33,495 bases of DNA from an uncultured Flavobacteriales bacterium (GCA_947311095.1 CAMZKF010000327.1:1-33495), one strand, 5' to 3'. Counted from the stretch's first letter, positions 8,228 through 16,796 are shown. Numbers and translations: made by a program. Notes: generated by a model not told the origin, from the letters alone.

Positions 8228-8623
8228 ATGAAAACAAAACAAAATTACTTCCAAAAAGTAAAAGAATATTTATTGGATTCAAACTATTTGTTGAAAGTAG
8301 AAAATACTGAAAGTCAAATGTTTGTGATAGATAAGCAAGAAGATGGAATACATAACTTAGTATTAGATTGTGAAGATCCTATCCTTATTATAGAGCAATT
8401 TTTATTTGAAATTAAAAATCCATCAACTCAAATATATAAGGATTTACTGATGAAAAATAGAGATATTATTCATGGAGCTTTTGTTCTTGATGGAGATAGA
8501 GTTTCTTTTAGAGATACTTTACAATTAGAAAATTTAGATAGAAACGAATTAGAAGGTTCGTTAAATTCATTGAGCTTATTAATGTCGGAATATAACAATG
8601 AATTAATAGAATTTTCAAAATAA
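8228..8623 (+). CDS. YbjN-like (Tir chaperone-like fold) small protein
   Basis: A 131-residue acidic cytosolic protein without signal peptide or membrane segment. The pattern of an N-terminal helix (YFQKVKEYLLDSNY), a central strand region (MFVIDKQEDGIHNLVLDCEDPILIIEQFLFE), the later IIHGAFVLDGDRVSFRDTLQLENL and a long C-terminal helix resembles the YbjN/CesT-like type III chaperone fold. In other bacteria such proteins often sit beside PspA/IM30 genes, as here (32 nt gap). A role with PspA in envelope maintenance is therefore likely but inferred. The leader is A-rich without a Shine-Dalgarno site. Confidence 0.65.
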   Translation: MKTKQNYFQKVKEYLLDSNYLLKVENTESQMFVIDKQEDGIHNLVLDCEDPILIIEQFLFEIKNPSTQIYKDLLMKNRDIIHGAFVLDGDRVSFRDTLQLENLDRNELEGSLNSLSLLMSEYNNELIEFSK

Positions 8624-8655
8624 AAATAAAACGCAGTTAAAAAAACAATAAAACA

Positions 8656-9354
8656 ATGAGTATATTTAGTAGATTATTTAAGATAGGACAATCAGAAGCA
8701 CATAATTTAGTTGATAAATTAGAAGATCCAATAAAACTAACAGAACAAGGAATAAGAGATTTAAGAGGTGATTTAGATGAGTCATTAAAAGCTTTAGCAG
8801 AAGTAAAAGCAATGAGAATCCGTTCAAATGCAGAATTGAGCAAGTCAAAATTTCAAGTCAGTGATTTTGAGAAAAAAGCAATGACGCTATTGAATAATGC
8901 AAAAGAAGGGAAAATGGATGCGGCAGAAGCAGACCGTTTGGCTACCGAGGCATTAAAAAGAGTAGGTCAAGCAAAAGAAAACGCTGCAAGAGCTCAAGAA
9001 GAAGTTAAAAAATTCGACGCTTCGATTTCTCAATTAGAATCTAACATCAACAAAATAAAATCGAATGTTACTAAATACGAAAACGAATTAAAAACGTTAA
9101 AAGCTCGTATGAAAGTAAGTAAAGCAACTTCTAAAATTAACAAACAATTAGCTCAGGTAGATTCGACAGGAACAATAGCAATGTTGGAAAAAATGAAAGA
9201 TAAAGTAGCCGAAGAAGAAGCATTAGCCGAAGCCTATGGAGATATTGCAGCTTCATCGAAGTCGATAGATGACGAAATCAATAGCGCTTTAGATAATGTA
9301 GATGCTGATTCGTCTGATGCATTAGCCGAATTAAAGAAAAAAATGGGAATGTAG
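8656..9354 (+). CDS. PspA/IM30 family protein
   Basis: Phage-shock-protein-A-like ESCRT-III relative that binds and stabilises the inner membrane from the cytoplasm. The 232-residue protein is almost entirely helical. The N-terminal amphipathic helix MSIFSRLFKIGQSEAHNLVDKLEDP is typical of the family and is followed by long heptad-rich coiled coils. A terminal acidic segment ends AELKKKMGM. It is second in an operon with the YbjN-like gene and ends at a strong hairpin terminator. There is no PspB/C/F nearby; control may come from the divergent XRE protein. Confidence 0.9.
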   Translation: MSIFSRLFKIGQSEAHNLVDKLEDPIKLTEQGIRDLRGDLDESLKALAEVKAMRIRSNAELSKSKFQVSDFEKKAMTLLNNAKEGKMDAAEADRLATEALKRVGQAKENAARAQEEVKKFDASISQLESNINKIKSNVTKYENELKTLKARMKVSKATSKINKQLAQVDSTGTIAMLEKMKDKVAEEEALAEAYGDIAASSKSIDDEINSALDNVDADSSDALAELKKKMGM

Positions 9355-9384
9355 TTTGTCTGTATTCTTAAAGCTAGTTTTAGC

Positions 9385-9430
9385 AAAAAAAATGTGTTAT
9401 TGTTTTTAAAGAATGATAGCACATTTTTTT
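9385..9430 (+). terminator. Rho-independent terminator after pspA-like gene
   Basis: AATGTGTTAT (9391-9400) pairs with ATAGCACATT (9416-9425) with one G-T wobble, flanked by an A run on the left and a T7 run on the right, about 30 nt past the stop codon. Confidence 0.8.
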
Positions 9431-9466
9431 GTTTATTGAGGGGGGTATTTTCTAATATTTTAGTGG

Positions 9467-9474
9467 TATGTTTG
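9467..9474 (+). promoter_or_regulatory. Promoter -7 box of the LuxR-type gene
   Basis: TATGTTTG is an exact TAnnTTTG match, with a T-rich -33 region about 20 nt upstream and the gene start 42 nt downstream. Confidence 0.55.
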
Positions 9475-9516
9475 TATCGTAATAAGTTTGAGTAATGTAG
9501 CAATTTAAATAAAATT

Positions 9517-10260
9517 ATGAAGTATCCATTACATGAAGTTTTTTCGAAGTTTAATAATACCATTTCTACTTCTGGATTACAAAAAATAAAAGAATCGATT
9601 GATGTTTTCATGAAATTTGAAAAAGTAGATTTTGTATCTGTAATTGCGGCACAAAACAAAGATATGTTTGCTTATGAAAAAAATATTAACCTTGATTTTG
9701 GAGGGAAAAAAGAAGCGAGTGAAACAATAGCAAAATCGTTATTATCAAATCAGGTGAAATTGGTTAAAAAGGTAGATGAAAAACTAATAGAATTTCTACT
9801 TCATCATAAAATTAAACCATTTGAATTGCAATTTACATTAGTGTTTAATGTCGAATTAATAGAAGGAGACGTAAGAACAATCATGCGAAAAATAACGCTA
9901 GTAAAAACAGATGAATTTGATAATCCTGAATACGTATTAGTTACTTTTTTAGATGTAACAAATACCTCAAAATCTAACTCAGTAAAGAGTGATGTTCGTT
10001 ATGAAAGCACTTCCAATAACTTAAAAGATGAAGTGGAACAATTTAGAAAAAACCTCTCATCTATATTGAGTAAAAAAAGCTTGTTGACCAAAAGAGAAAT
10101 AGAGATATTAAAGGTGGTAGCTCTTGGCAAAACAAGCGAAGAAGTTGCAATAGAACTAAATATAACTAAATCAACCGTAGATACTCATCGGCAAAATATG
10201 TTAAGAAAGTACGATGTTTCGAATACATTTGAACTGCTTCAAAAATGTAATTTAGATTAA
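9517..10260 (+). CDS. LuxR/NarL-type helix-turn-helix transcriptional regulator
   Basis: The last ~59 residues are a clear LuxR-type DNA-binding domain: LLTKREIEILKVVALGKTSEEVA, then LNITKSTVDTHRQNMLRKYDVSN. The N-terminal ~170 residues lack a receiver domain. They look like a PAS-like or otherwise mixed alpha/beta sensory region (FEKVDFVSVIAAQNKDMFAYEKN, later TLVKTDEFDNPEYVLVTFLDVTNT, which is like the last PAS strand). This arrangement is common in Flavobacteriia. It is a single-gene unit between the pspA terminator and the sugar operon promoter; its targets are unknown. Confidence 0.85.
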   Translation: MKYPLHEVFSKFNNTISTSGLQKIKESIDVFMKFEKVDFVSVIAAQNKDMFAYEKNINLDFGGKKEASETIAKSLLSNQVKLVKKVDEKLIEFLLHHKIKPFELQFTLVFNVELIEGDVRTIMRKITLVKTDEFDNPEYVLVTFLDVTNTSKSNSVKSDVRYESTSNNLKDEVEQFRKNLSSILSKKSLLTKREIEILKVVALGKTSEEVAIELNITKSTVDTHRQNMLRKYDVSNTFELLQKCNLD

Positions 10261-10359
10261 AATAAGTTTATCTAGTAAAATAAAGTTTTACTGTTTTTTT
10301 ATTTGAGTATATAAAAACTAATTGTATTGAGTTTATTTCGACTATGTAGAGTTAATTAT

Positions 10360-10367
10360 TACATTTG
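10360..10367 (+). promoter_or_regulatory. Promoter -7 box of the envelope-sugar operon
   Basis: TACATTTG is an exact TAnnTTTG match 55 nt before the GTG start of the acyltransferase gene, with a TTTCG near the -33 position. No other comparable site is seen inside the operon, where genes overlap or abut. Confidence 0.55.
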
Positions 10368-10421
10368 TAGTCTTATTCGTTTATAAAAACCAACAACGAT
10401 AGAGATAAGGTAATTATACAA

Positions 10422-11522
10422 GTGAAAATAGAACACTTAAAACATATAAAAGGATTAAATACAATTAGAGCAATTGCCGCCTTAGGTGTATTGGTGCACC
10501 ATGTAGAATTATACAAGCATAGAGATGGAATAAGTTCTTTATTTAGAAATGTTTACTTCTCTACATTAATAGAAACATTAGGGGCTAGTATGGTACACTT
10601 GTTTTTTGTTTTAAGTGGTTTTTTAATTACCTATTTATTATTATTAGAACAAAAAAAAAACGGTTCAATCAGTATCAAACAGTTTTATTTTCGTAGAGTT
10701 TTTAGAATTTGGCCGTTGTATTTTGTTATCCTGTTTATTTCGTTTGCTATTATACCTTATTTTATTTATGGAAGTTCATTTTTTGATAATTCAACACATT
10801 ACTATCACTTAATTAATACAAGTAATTATTCTCAAGCTTTTCCGTTGTATTTTTTATTTCTTTCAAACTTAGCTCTTAGTAAAGGATTAATTATAGTGGG
10901 AGCTTCGCAGTCTTGGAGCGTAAGTGTAGAAGAACAATTTTATTTAATCTGGCCTTGGATATTTTTTATTTTTAGAAAGCATCTAGCTTTAGTTTTAAGT
11001 GCTTTTATAATTTTGAAGGTTTTTCTAGTTAAATTATCTATTTCATATCTATCCATACTAGGAGTACTTCCTTTAGAATATATGTGTTTAGGAGCTTTAG
11101 TTGGCTATATAGCATTTCAACAACCTAAAAGTATTGTTTGGATATTTAAATTAAAATATAGTTTTTATTTTTCATTAGTAATCGCTTTAATCGTTTTGTT
11201 TTTTAAATTTCAACTCATTCAAGGAAGTTTTTTCGCAATACTTATAGGAATTATTTATTTTAATCAAACTAGAATTAAAGATGTGAAAATTTTTAATTTT
11301 TTAGGAAGTATTTCTTACGGAATTTACATGTATCACCCAATTATGATGTATTTTAGTTTCGAAATAGTTAATCGTTATATTGACGCTTCTTTAAATTTAG
11401 GATTTTATAATATTGCAGTATATTTATTAGTGTTATTGTCAACAGTATTGATTAGTCAACTTTCTTATGCTTATATTGAAAGTCCAATTCTTAAATTAAA
11501 AAATAAATTTAACAGGATATGA
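10422..11522 (+). CDS. Acyltransferase 3 (OafA/YrhL-like) membrane protein
   Basis: Integral membrane O-acyltransferase of the acyltransferase 3 family, which moves acetyl or other acyl groups onto sugars of surface glycans or lipids. The N-terminus has the family's R and HH region (GLNTIRAIAALGVLVHHVEL; R16, H26, H27), followed by FFVLSGFLITYLLL, FYFRRVFRIWPLYF and the conserved SWSVSVEEQFYLIWP. About ten membrane segments are visible over 366 residues. It starts with GTG and is the first gene of the long operon, overlapping the next by 4 nt (ATGA). No extra SGNH domain is present. Confidence 0.9.
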   Translation: MKIEHLKHIKGLNTIRAIAALGVLVHHVELYKHRDGISSLFRNVYFSTLIETLGASMVHLFFVLSGFLITYLLLLEQKKNGSISIKQFYFRRVFRIWPLYFVILFISFAIIPYFIYGSSFFDNSTHYYHLINTSNYSQAFPLYFLFLSNLALSKGLIIVGASQSWSVSVEEQFYLIWPWIFFIFRKHLALVLSAFIILKVFLVKLSISYLSILGVLPLEYMCLGALVGYIAFQQPKSIVWIFKLKYSFYFSLVIALIVLFFKFQLIQGSFFAILIGIIYFNQTRIKDVKIFNFLGSISYGIYMYHPIMMYFSFEIVNRYIDASLNLGFYNIAVYLLVLLSTVLISQLSYAYIESPILKLKNKFNRI

Positions 11523-13276
11523 ATTTTAAATTAAAAAACATTTCAACTAAAATAAGTAACCTTTACGATAAGAAAATAGACAGTATAGGCTTAGCTGTTT
11601 TTAGAATATTGTATGGAATAGTATTGTTAATGGAAGCGATACACCTTTTCTATTTTAGACATTTAACATTTGATTATGTCCCTTATTTAGAAAAGGCAGA
11701 AATAGATTTTTCAATCCCTATTTTGTTGTGGATGGTTTCTATTATTCTAATCATATTTGGAGCATTTACTCGTTTTGCTACTATTTTGAACTATTTGCTC
11801 ACGGTAATTATAATAGGAACGATGAAGACATTTGAATACCATGTTTTTTATACCTATTTGGGTTTAAATTTTCTTTTAATTTTCTTGCCAATATCACAAC
11901 AGCTATCTTTAGATCGTTCATTTTTAAAGCTAAAATATTCATCTGCTCGATTTCAATATAATCCCCCAACAAAGGTTTCTCAATTGTATTATTTTTTTCC
12001 GCTAGTGATGGGAATTGCATTTGTTTATTTTGATTCTATTTTTTATAAATTCACATCGCCTCTTTGGTTAAATGGTCTTGGAATGTGGAAGCCTGCAAAT
12101 TTACCAATGATATCTCACTTTGATTTATCTTTTTTATCACAAACAGAATTTTTAATTAAAGGTTTAGGTTTCTTAACTCTTATATTTGAGTTAGTTTTTA
12201 TTTTCTTTTTTTGGAATAAAAAATTTAGAATACCTTTATTAATAATCGGAGTAGGCTTGCATTTAGGTATCTTAATTGAATTTCCAATTCCTTTTTTTGC
12301 TTTAAGTGTAATAGGTCTTTATAGTTTATTAGTCCCAATTAGATTTTGGAGATTTTTTAAAATCAAAAAAAGAGATTCAAGTCTTCTGTTTTATTACGAT
12401 GCCGAATGTCCTTTATGTATAAGAACTAAAATAACAATAGAACACTTAGATGTCTTTAAAAAAATAGAATTTAAGTCAGTACAATATTATGCAAAAGATG
12501 AGGTAGCATTGAAAAACATAAATGAAGAAGAATTATATAACGATATTTATAGTGTCGATAAAAAAGGTATAGTTAGAAAAGGTATAGCTACTTATATTGC
12601 AGTTTTTAAACGAATTTGGTACATCGCTCCATTGGGATACTTGTTGCAGTTTCCAGGTATATATACTCTTGCTAAAAGAATATATGCCTATGTTGCAAAA
12701 AACAGAACAACAGAACGATGTACAGATGATAATTGTTCTTATTCAATACCTGTATTACCAGAAGATCAAAATAATATTAAAATACTACAGAATTTAAATT
12801 TAGGACAAATTAAAAAATATGGAGTATTATTTGTGTTTGGAGTATTATTTTTATTTAATACGTTTAGCGTTATAGATACTTTTGTTTCAAGGGCTCCCTT
12901 TATAAATAAAACAATTGTTTCAAAGGTAGTTCATACACTATATAATCCTATAAGGCTATTTAATCATACTTTTTTTGGTATAACAAAACACGGCGTATTT
13001 ATGGACGGTCACTTTAATGGATATAACCACATTGTATCTGTTTACTATGTAGATAAAAACGAAAATAAAGTAAGATTACCAATCATTACAGAAGAAGGGC
13101 TTCCCGATTATTACAATTATGGAGCAAATTGGGTTAAGTGGACTTTTAGGGTTGTTGGCACTCGTATAAATGAAAAAACATTAAGTAAAGGACTCCGAAG
13201 GTTTTCTGCTTTTTGGGCACACAAACACAATATAGATTTAACAGATGCTAAATTTATAATCAAAGAAAAAAAATAG
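11519..13276 (+). CDS. HTTM domain - DCC (DUF393) thiol-disulfide fusion protein
   Basis: The N-terminal ~280 residues form a multi-pass HTTM domain, the membrane part shared with vitamin K-dependent gamma-carboxylases (FRILYGIVLLMEAIHLFYFRHLTF, GAFTRFATILNYLL). Residues ~288-400 form a DCC domain with the thioredoxin-like DAECPLC motif (C297, C300). A further membrane segment (~427-446) and a C-terminal soluble part follow. The reading frame stops at a TAG directly after eight A residues. The next 42 codons in the -1 frame, to a TAA at 13402-13404, read as normal protein (WEKDYYKKQIAKPWVYGGYFEW). The intact product is thus probably about 628 residues; see findings. Biochemical role in the sugar operon is unknown. 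Confidence 0.85.
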   Translation: MNFKLKNISTKISNLYDKKIDSIGLAVFRILYGIVLLMEAIHLFYFRHLTFDYVPYLEKAEIDFSIPILLWMVSIILIIFGAFTRFATILNYLLTVIIIGTMKTFEYHVFYTYLGLNFLLIFLPISQQLSLDRSFLKLKYSSARFQYNPPTKVSQLYYFFPLVMGIAFVYFDSIFYKFTSPLWLNGLGMWKPANLPMISHFDLSFLSQTEFLIKGLGFLTLIFELVFIFFFWNKKFRIPLLIIGVGLHLGILIEFPIPFFALSVIGLYSLLVPIRFWRFFKIKKRDSSLLFYYDAECPLCIRTKITIEHLDVFKKIEFKSVQYYAKDEVALKNINEEELYNDIYSVDKKGIVRKGIATYIAVFKRIWYIAPLGYLLQFPGIYTLAKRIYAYVAKNRTTERCTDDNCSYSIPVLPEDQNNIKILQNLNLGQIKKYGVLFVFGVLFLFNTFSVIDTFVSRAPFINKTIVSKVVHTLYNPIRLFNHTFFGITKHGVFMDGHFNGYNHIVSVYYVDKNENKVRLPIITEEGLPDYYNYGANWVKWTFRVVGTRINEKTLSKGLRRFSAFWAHKHNIDLTDAKFIIKEKK

Positions 13277-13404
13277 ATTCGGTATCGGATTGGGAAAAAG
13301 ATTATTATAAAAAACAAATAGCTAAACCATGGGTTTATGGGGGTTATTTTGAATGGAAAGATAACGAGTTTTCTGCTCATTTAAAAGATATAGAAGCTAT
13401 ATAA
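13265..13404 (+). pseudogene. C-terminal extension of HTTM-DCC in the -1 frame
   Basis: The HTTM-DCC frame reads GAA AAA AAA TAG. Re-reading one A gives AAA AAA ATA GAT TCG and 42 further codons with aromatic-rich protein-like composition, ending TAA 5 nt before the next ATG. The junction is an in-frame A_AAA_AAA slippery heptamer (13267-13273). Possible causes are a one-base homopolymer deletion (assembly or real), transcript slippage, or ribosomal frameshifting. The filled gap and snug fit to the next gene argue that these codons belong to the gene. Confidence 0.7.
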
Positions 13405-13409
13405 TAAGT

Positions 13410-14267
13410 ATGATAGAATTGAATAATAAAGCAACTCAACTAGTAATAGGAGCAAATAGCTTTTTAGGGAAAGAAATATGTAAACAACTTAGTTTAAAAT
13501 CTTATTCTGTTACAGGTGTTTATAATAAAAATAAGAATAACTTTATAAATAATATTGATTATATATCAATATTGGAAATGTTTGAATCAGATAAAACTTA
13601 TGATGTAGTATATATAGTAAGTGCTTATATACCTAATAAGGGGGATTTAAATGTTGAAGAAAGATTGAAAAAAGTTAATGTAGAGTTAGTAAGAAATATT
13701 TGTAATAAATATGCTAATGCTAAAATTATTTATTGTTCAAGCGTCTCTGTATACGAAGGCTCAGAAGGGGTTATTAAAGAAAATAGTAAAATAAACCCAA
13801 TCTCATTGTATGCTAAATCTAAAATTTTAGGTGAGAATTTGGTAAAAGAAAACAAAAAATATGCTATTGTAAGAATTTCATCGATGTTTGGTTTAAATAT
13901 GAAGGAAATGACATTTTTACCAATAATAATTAAACAAGCTATAAACAAGAAAACAATTAAATTACTAGGAGATGGTAGTCGTCTTCAAAATTATATTTCA
14001 GTAAAAGATGTAGCTATTTTTTTGATTGAGTCAAGTAAACATCATAATAATTTATATTTAGCAACCAATATTAAAAGTTTTTCGAATTTTGAAATAGCAA
14101 AAAAAATTCAATCAGACATTGAGGGAGTTAGAATTGTTTTTTCAGGAATTGATAATTCAAAATCATTTATATATGATAATACTTTTAGTAGGAAACAACT
14201 AAAAATAAAAGAATATCATAACTTTACACAATCTTTAAAAGAATTAATAAAATGGCTAAAAAAATAA
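13410..14267 (+). CDS. NAD-dependent epimerase/dehydratase (extended SDR)
   Basis: Nucleotide-sugar-modifying enzyme of the extended SDR family; the reaction (epimerase, dehydratase or reductase) cannot be fixed. The N-terminal nucleotide-binding loop is VIGANSFLGKEI (glycines at ~14 and 20). The catalytic triad is visible as S111/S113 in YCSSVSVYEG, Y134 and K138 in YAKSK. The later NYISVKDVA segment is typical of UDP/dTDP-sugar SDRs. At 285 residues it is somewhat short for the group. It begins 5 nt after the -1 frame stop of HTTM-DCC and overlaps the ATP-grasp gene by 16 nt. Composition is very AT-rich, as in the next four genes. Confidence 0.82.
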   Translation: MIELNNKATQLVIGANSFLGKEICKQLSLKSYSVTGVYNKNKNNFINNIDYISILEMFESDKTYDVVYIVSAYIPNKGDLNVEERLKKVNVELVRNICNKYANAKIIYCSSVSVYEGSEGVIKENSKINPISLYAKSKILGENLVKENKKYAIVRISSMFGLNMKEMTFLPIIIKQAINKKTIKLLGDGSRLQNYISVKDVAIFLIESSKHHNNLYLATNIKSFSNFEIAKKIQSDIEGVRIVFSGIDNSKSFIYDNTFSRKQLKIKEYHNFTQSLKELIKWLKK

Positions 14268-15229
14268 TAGTAACAGGTATTGGCGGTAATGTTGGTCAAG
14301 GAATAATTAGAAATATTAGAAAAACCAATTTTGATATTATTGTAATAGGAACGAATACTGAGAGTTTTTCAGCAGGAAGCCATTTATGTGACTCTTTTTA
14401 TAAAGTTCCTTATGCTTATGATGAAGAGTATATTCCTAAAATAATAAGTATTGTTGAACAGGAAAAAATAGATTTAATTATACCTTCTACCGATTATGAA
14501 GTCTATTATTTATCGCTTTATAAAGATAAAATACCTTGTAAAATAGTAGTTTCTGAAAAAGAAACAGCAGCTATTTATTTAGATAAGTATTTAACGTTTA
14601 AACATTTGAATGAAAACAATATACCATTTTCTTCATCCGTTTTACCCTCTGAATATAAGAATGAATTTGATGAAATTATCTTAAAACCAAGAAAAGGAAG
14701 AGGCTCTAGAGGACTTCAAATTAATCCAAAATCAGTAAAGGGCTATTCAGATGAAGAATACATGGTTCAAAAATTACACAAAGGAGTTGAGATAACAACA
14801 GCTTTTTATGTAGATAAAAACAATAATCTTCATGGTTTTATAACGTTAGATAGAATTTTAGAGAATGGAACAACAACACATTGTAAAGTTGTAACTCAAT
14901 ATGATTCAAAAATTAGAATTATTTTAGAAGATTTGATTAAAGTGTCAAATATTCGAGGTTCTGCAAATATTCAATCCATAGTAAATGAAAAAGGAGAAAT
15001 TAAACCATTTGAAATAAATTGTAGAATATCTGGAACAAATTCGATTAGGGCAAATTTTGGATTTGAAGATGTTAACTACACAATAGAAGAGTGGCTATAT
15101 GATCTTAAACCAACTTCTCCTAAAATCATAAACGGAATAGCGACAAGAATACTTATGGATGTTATATATAAAGGAGCAACAGATTTTTCAAAATTAAAAG
15201 ATAATTCAACAAAACCTTATATTTATTAA
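14252..15229 (+). CDS. ATP-grasp ligase (PylC/CarB-like)
   Basis: ATP-dependent carboxylate-amine (or thiol) ligase fold. The N-terminal pre-ATP-grasp domain starts with a Rossmann-like IIVTGIGGNVGQGIIRNI. The central domain has an ATP-binding lysine and glycine-rich loop in ILKPRKGRGSRGLQI and the EEYMVQKLHKGVEITTAFYVD stretch. The metal-binding end is KPFEINCRISGTNSIRANFGFE. Related proteins in surface-glycan loci are often annotated only as ATP-grasp. In this operon it may join an amino acid or similar group to an amino sugar, which is inference. It overlaps the SDR gene by 16 nt and is 2 nt from the HAD gene. Confidence 0.8.
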   Translation: MAKKIIVTGIGGNVGQGIIRNIRKTNFDIIVIGTNTESFSAGSHLCDSFYKVPYAYDEEYIPKIISIVEQEKIDLIIPSTDYEVYYLSLYKDKIPCKIVVSEKETAAIYLDKYLTFKHLNENNIPFSSSVLPSEYKNEFDEIILKPRKGRGSRGLQINPKSVKGYSDEEYMVQKLHKGVEITTAFYVDKNNNLHGFITLDRILENGTTTHCKVVTQYDSKIRIILEDLIKVSNIRGSANIQSIVNEKGEIKPFEINCRISGTNSIRANFGFEDVNYTIEEWLYDLKPTSPKIINGIATRILMDVIYKGATDFSKLKDNSTKPYIY

Positions 15230-15231
15230 TT

Positions 15232-15864
15232 ATGATAGAATATATATTGTTTGATGCAGCAAATACTCTAATTTATAAACCCAGTTTATGGATTAAAATG
15301 GATGAAGTTTTAAAAAAAAATGGTTATCATATTAGCTTAAAAGAATTAAAATTTAAACACAAAATATTGAGTGAATTTATCAAATTTCCCGATGTTACGA
15401 ATGAAGAATTTTATAATTTATTTAATAAGGAATTATTAAACTCTTTGGGTATTATCGAATCAGAAAAGTTATTACATGATATTTTTCATAATTGTAAATA
15501 TTTAGATTGGAAAGCTTTTGACGATACAAGGAATATTCCTAATTATGACTGCGAGGTAGGAGTCTTATCTAATTTTAATTTAAACTTGACATCTATACTA
15601 AATCAGACTTTACCAAGTGTTAAATTTAAACATGTATTTATTTCTGAAAAAGAAAAAGTTGCTAAGCCAAATTTGTTGTTTTTTGAAAAAGCAATAGATA
15701 AAATAGGATTACCTCCTCAAAAAATACTTTATATTGGAGATTCATTAAAATTAGATATTATTCCAGCATTAAAAATGGGACTAAATGTGAAATTGATTGA
15801 TAGAGACAATGTATATCTTAGTTCAAAATATAGATTAGACACCCTTCAAAATATTAAATTATGA
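15232..15864 (+). CDS. HAD-superfamily hydrolase, class with altered motif I
   Basis: 210-residue haloacid-dehalogenase-fold protein. Motif I is LFDAANTLIYKP, so the nucleophile Asp is present but the usual second Asp (DxD) is Ala. Motif II is VLSNFN, motif III the Lys in EKVAKPN, motif IV YIGDSLKLD. A helical cap (~17-90) lies between motifs I and II. The DxA pattern occurs in some HADs that are not ordinary phosphatases, such as phosphonatase-like and dehalogenase-like members. Its place between sugar genes suggests action on a sugar phosphate, but this is not certain. It overlaps the GT2 gene by 4 nt. Confidence 0.8.
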   Translation: MIEYILFDAANTLIYKPSLWIKMDEVLKKNGYHISLKELKFKHKILSEFIKFPDVTNEEFYNLFNKELLNSLGIIESEKLLHDIFHNCKYLDWKAFDDTRNIPNYDCEVGVLSNFNLNLTSILNQTLPSVKFKHVFISEKEKVAKPNLLFFEKAIDKIGLPPQKILYIGDSLKLDIIPALKMGLNVKLIDRDNVYLSSKYRLDTLQNIKL

Positions 15865-16796
15865 CGTATTTATCTTTAGTTATCCCTGTTTATTTTGAAG
15901 AAGATGTCATATCTCATTCAATAGAAGAATTGACAAAGGAATTAGTTAAATTGAATCTATCTTATGAAGTAATTTTTATCGATGACGGAAGTAAAGATAA
16001 TACAGTTCCAATTATTAAAAAGTATGCTAAAATAGACCCTTCTATAAAGTTAATTGAATTATCATATAATCATGGAAAACAAGCTGCACTTACAGCAGGT
16101 ATCAATTATTCTAGTGGTGATTTAATCATTTACATGGATCCTGATTTACAAGACCCTCCGTCAGAAATTAAACGGATGATAGCAGAAATTAATAAAGGAT
16201 ACGATTTAGTTTTTGGGGTAAGAAAAGAGAAAAAAGATTCTATTATGAATAAGTTATTTTCTAAAATATTCTGGGGAACGCTAAATAAATTTACAGGATT
16301 AGAATTACCTGTAGGGTTAGCTGTAATGAGAATATTTAATCGGAAATTTGCTAATAAATTTTTAGAATACAATGAACAAAATAGGTTTATTGAAGGTGTT
16401 TTTATGCATATCGGCATGAAGAGATCTACAATAGAGATTGAGCAAAGAGAACGATTTGCAGGTGTTAGTAAATTTACTTTTAAAAAGAAAATGAACTTAG
16501 CTTTTAATGCTATATTTGATTTTTCAGAATTACCTTTAAAATTAGCTGTTAAATTTGGATTGACACTTTCTTTTTTGGGGCTTGTATCGCTTTTTTTTAT
16601 TGCATTTCTGAAAATATTTTTGATTGATTATCAAGCTGGTTGGGCATCTTTAGTAAGTTTAATTATAATGTCAACAGGTTTAAATATATTTTTCATTGGT
16701 ATCTTAGCAATTTATATAGGTAAAATATACAAAGAAGTAAAGCACCGTCCTTTATTTTCCATTATGGAATTAACTAATTTAAAAGAAATAAAATGA
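15861..16796 (+). CDS. Family 2 glycosyltransferase, DPM1/GtrB/ArnC-like
   Basis: Transfers a sugar from a nucleotide donor to polyprenyl (undecaprenyl) phosphate at the inner face of the membrane, judging by family. The GT-A domain (~1-220) has LVIPVYFEEDVI, FIDDGSKDNT and the metal-binding YMDPDLQDPP (in place of DxD). Family-typical ERFAGVSKFTFKKKMNLAFNAIFDFS precedes two C-terminal membrane helices (~234-256 and ~262-290). At 311 residues it matches GtrB/ArnC-type enzymes. With the GT39 protein downstream it makes a plausible lipid-linked sugar pair. It overlaps its neighbours by 4 nt on both sides. Confidence 0.9.
   Translation: MTYLSLVIPVYFEEDVISHSIEELTKELVKLNLSYEVIFIDDGSKDNTVPIIKKYAKIDPSIKLIELSYNHGKQAALTAGINYSSGDLIIYMDPDLQDPPSEIKRMIAEINKGYDLVFGVRKEKKDSIMNKLFSKIFWGTLNKFTGLELPVGLAVMRIFNRKFANKFLEYNEQNRFIEGVFMHIGMKRSTIEIEQRERFAGVSKFTFKKKMNLAFNAIFDFSELPLKLAVKFGLTLSFLGLVSLFFIAFLKIFLIDYQAGWASLVSLIIMSTGLNIFFIGILAIYIGKIYKEVKHRPLFSIMELTNLKEIK

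Noticed and set aside
9234-9659. Minus-strand 141-aa ORF
   Set aside because: It runs antisense through the end of the pspA-like gene, the terminator hairpin and the start of the LuxR gene.
12597-12797. Plus-strand 66-aa ORF inside HTTM-DCC
   Set aside because: A shadow in another frame of a clear multi-domain gene.
13117-13380. Minus-strand 87-aa ORF over the HTTM-DCC end
   Set aside because: Antisense to the -1 frame extension, which has much better protein character.
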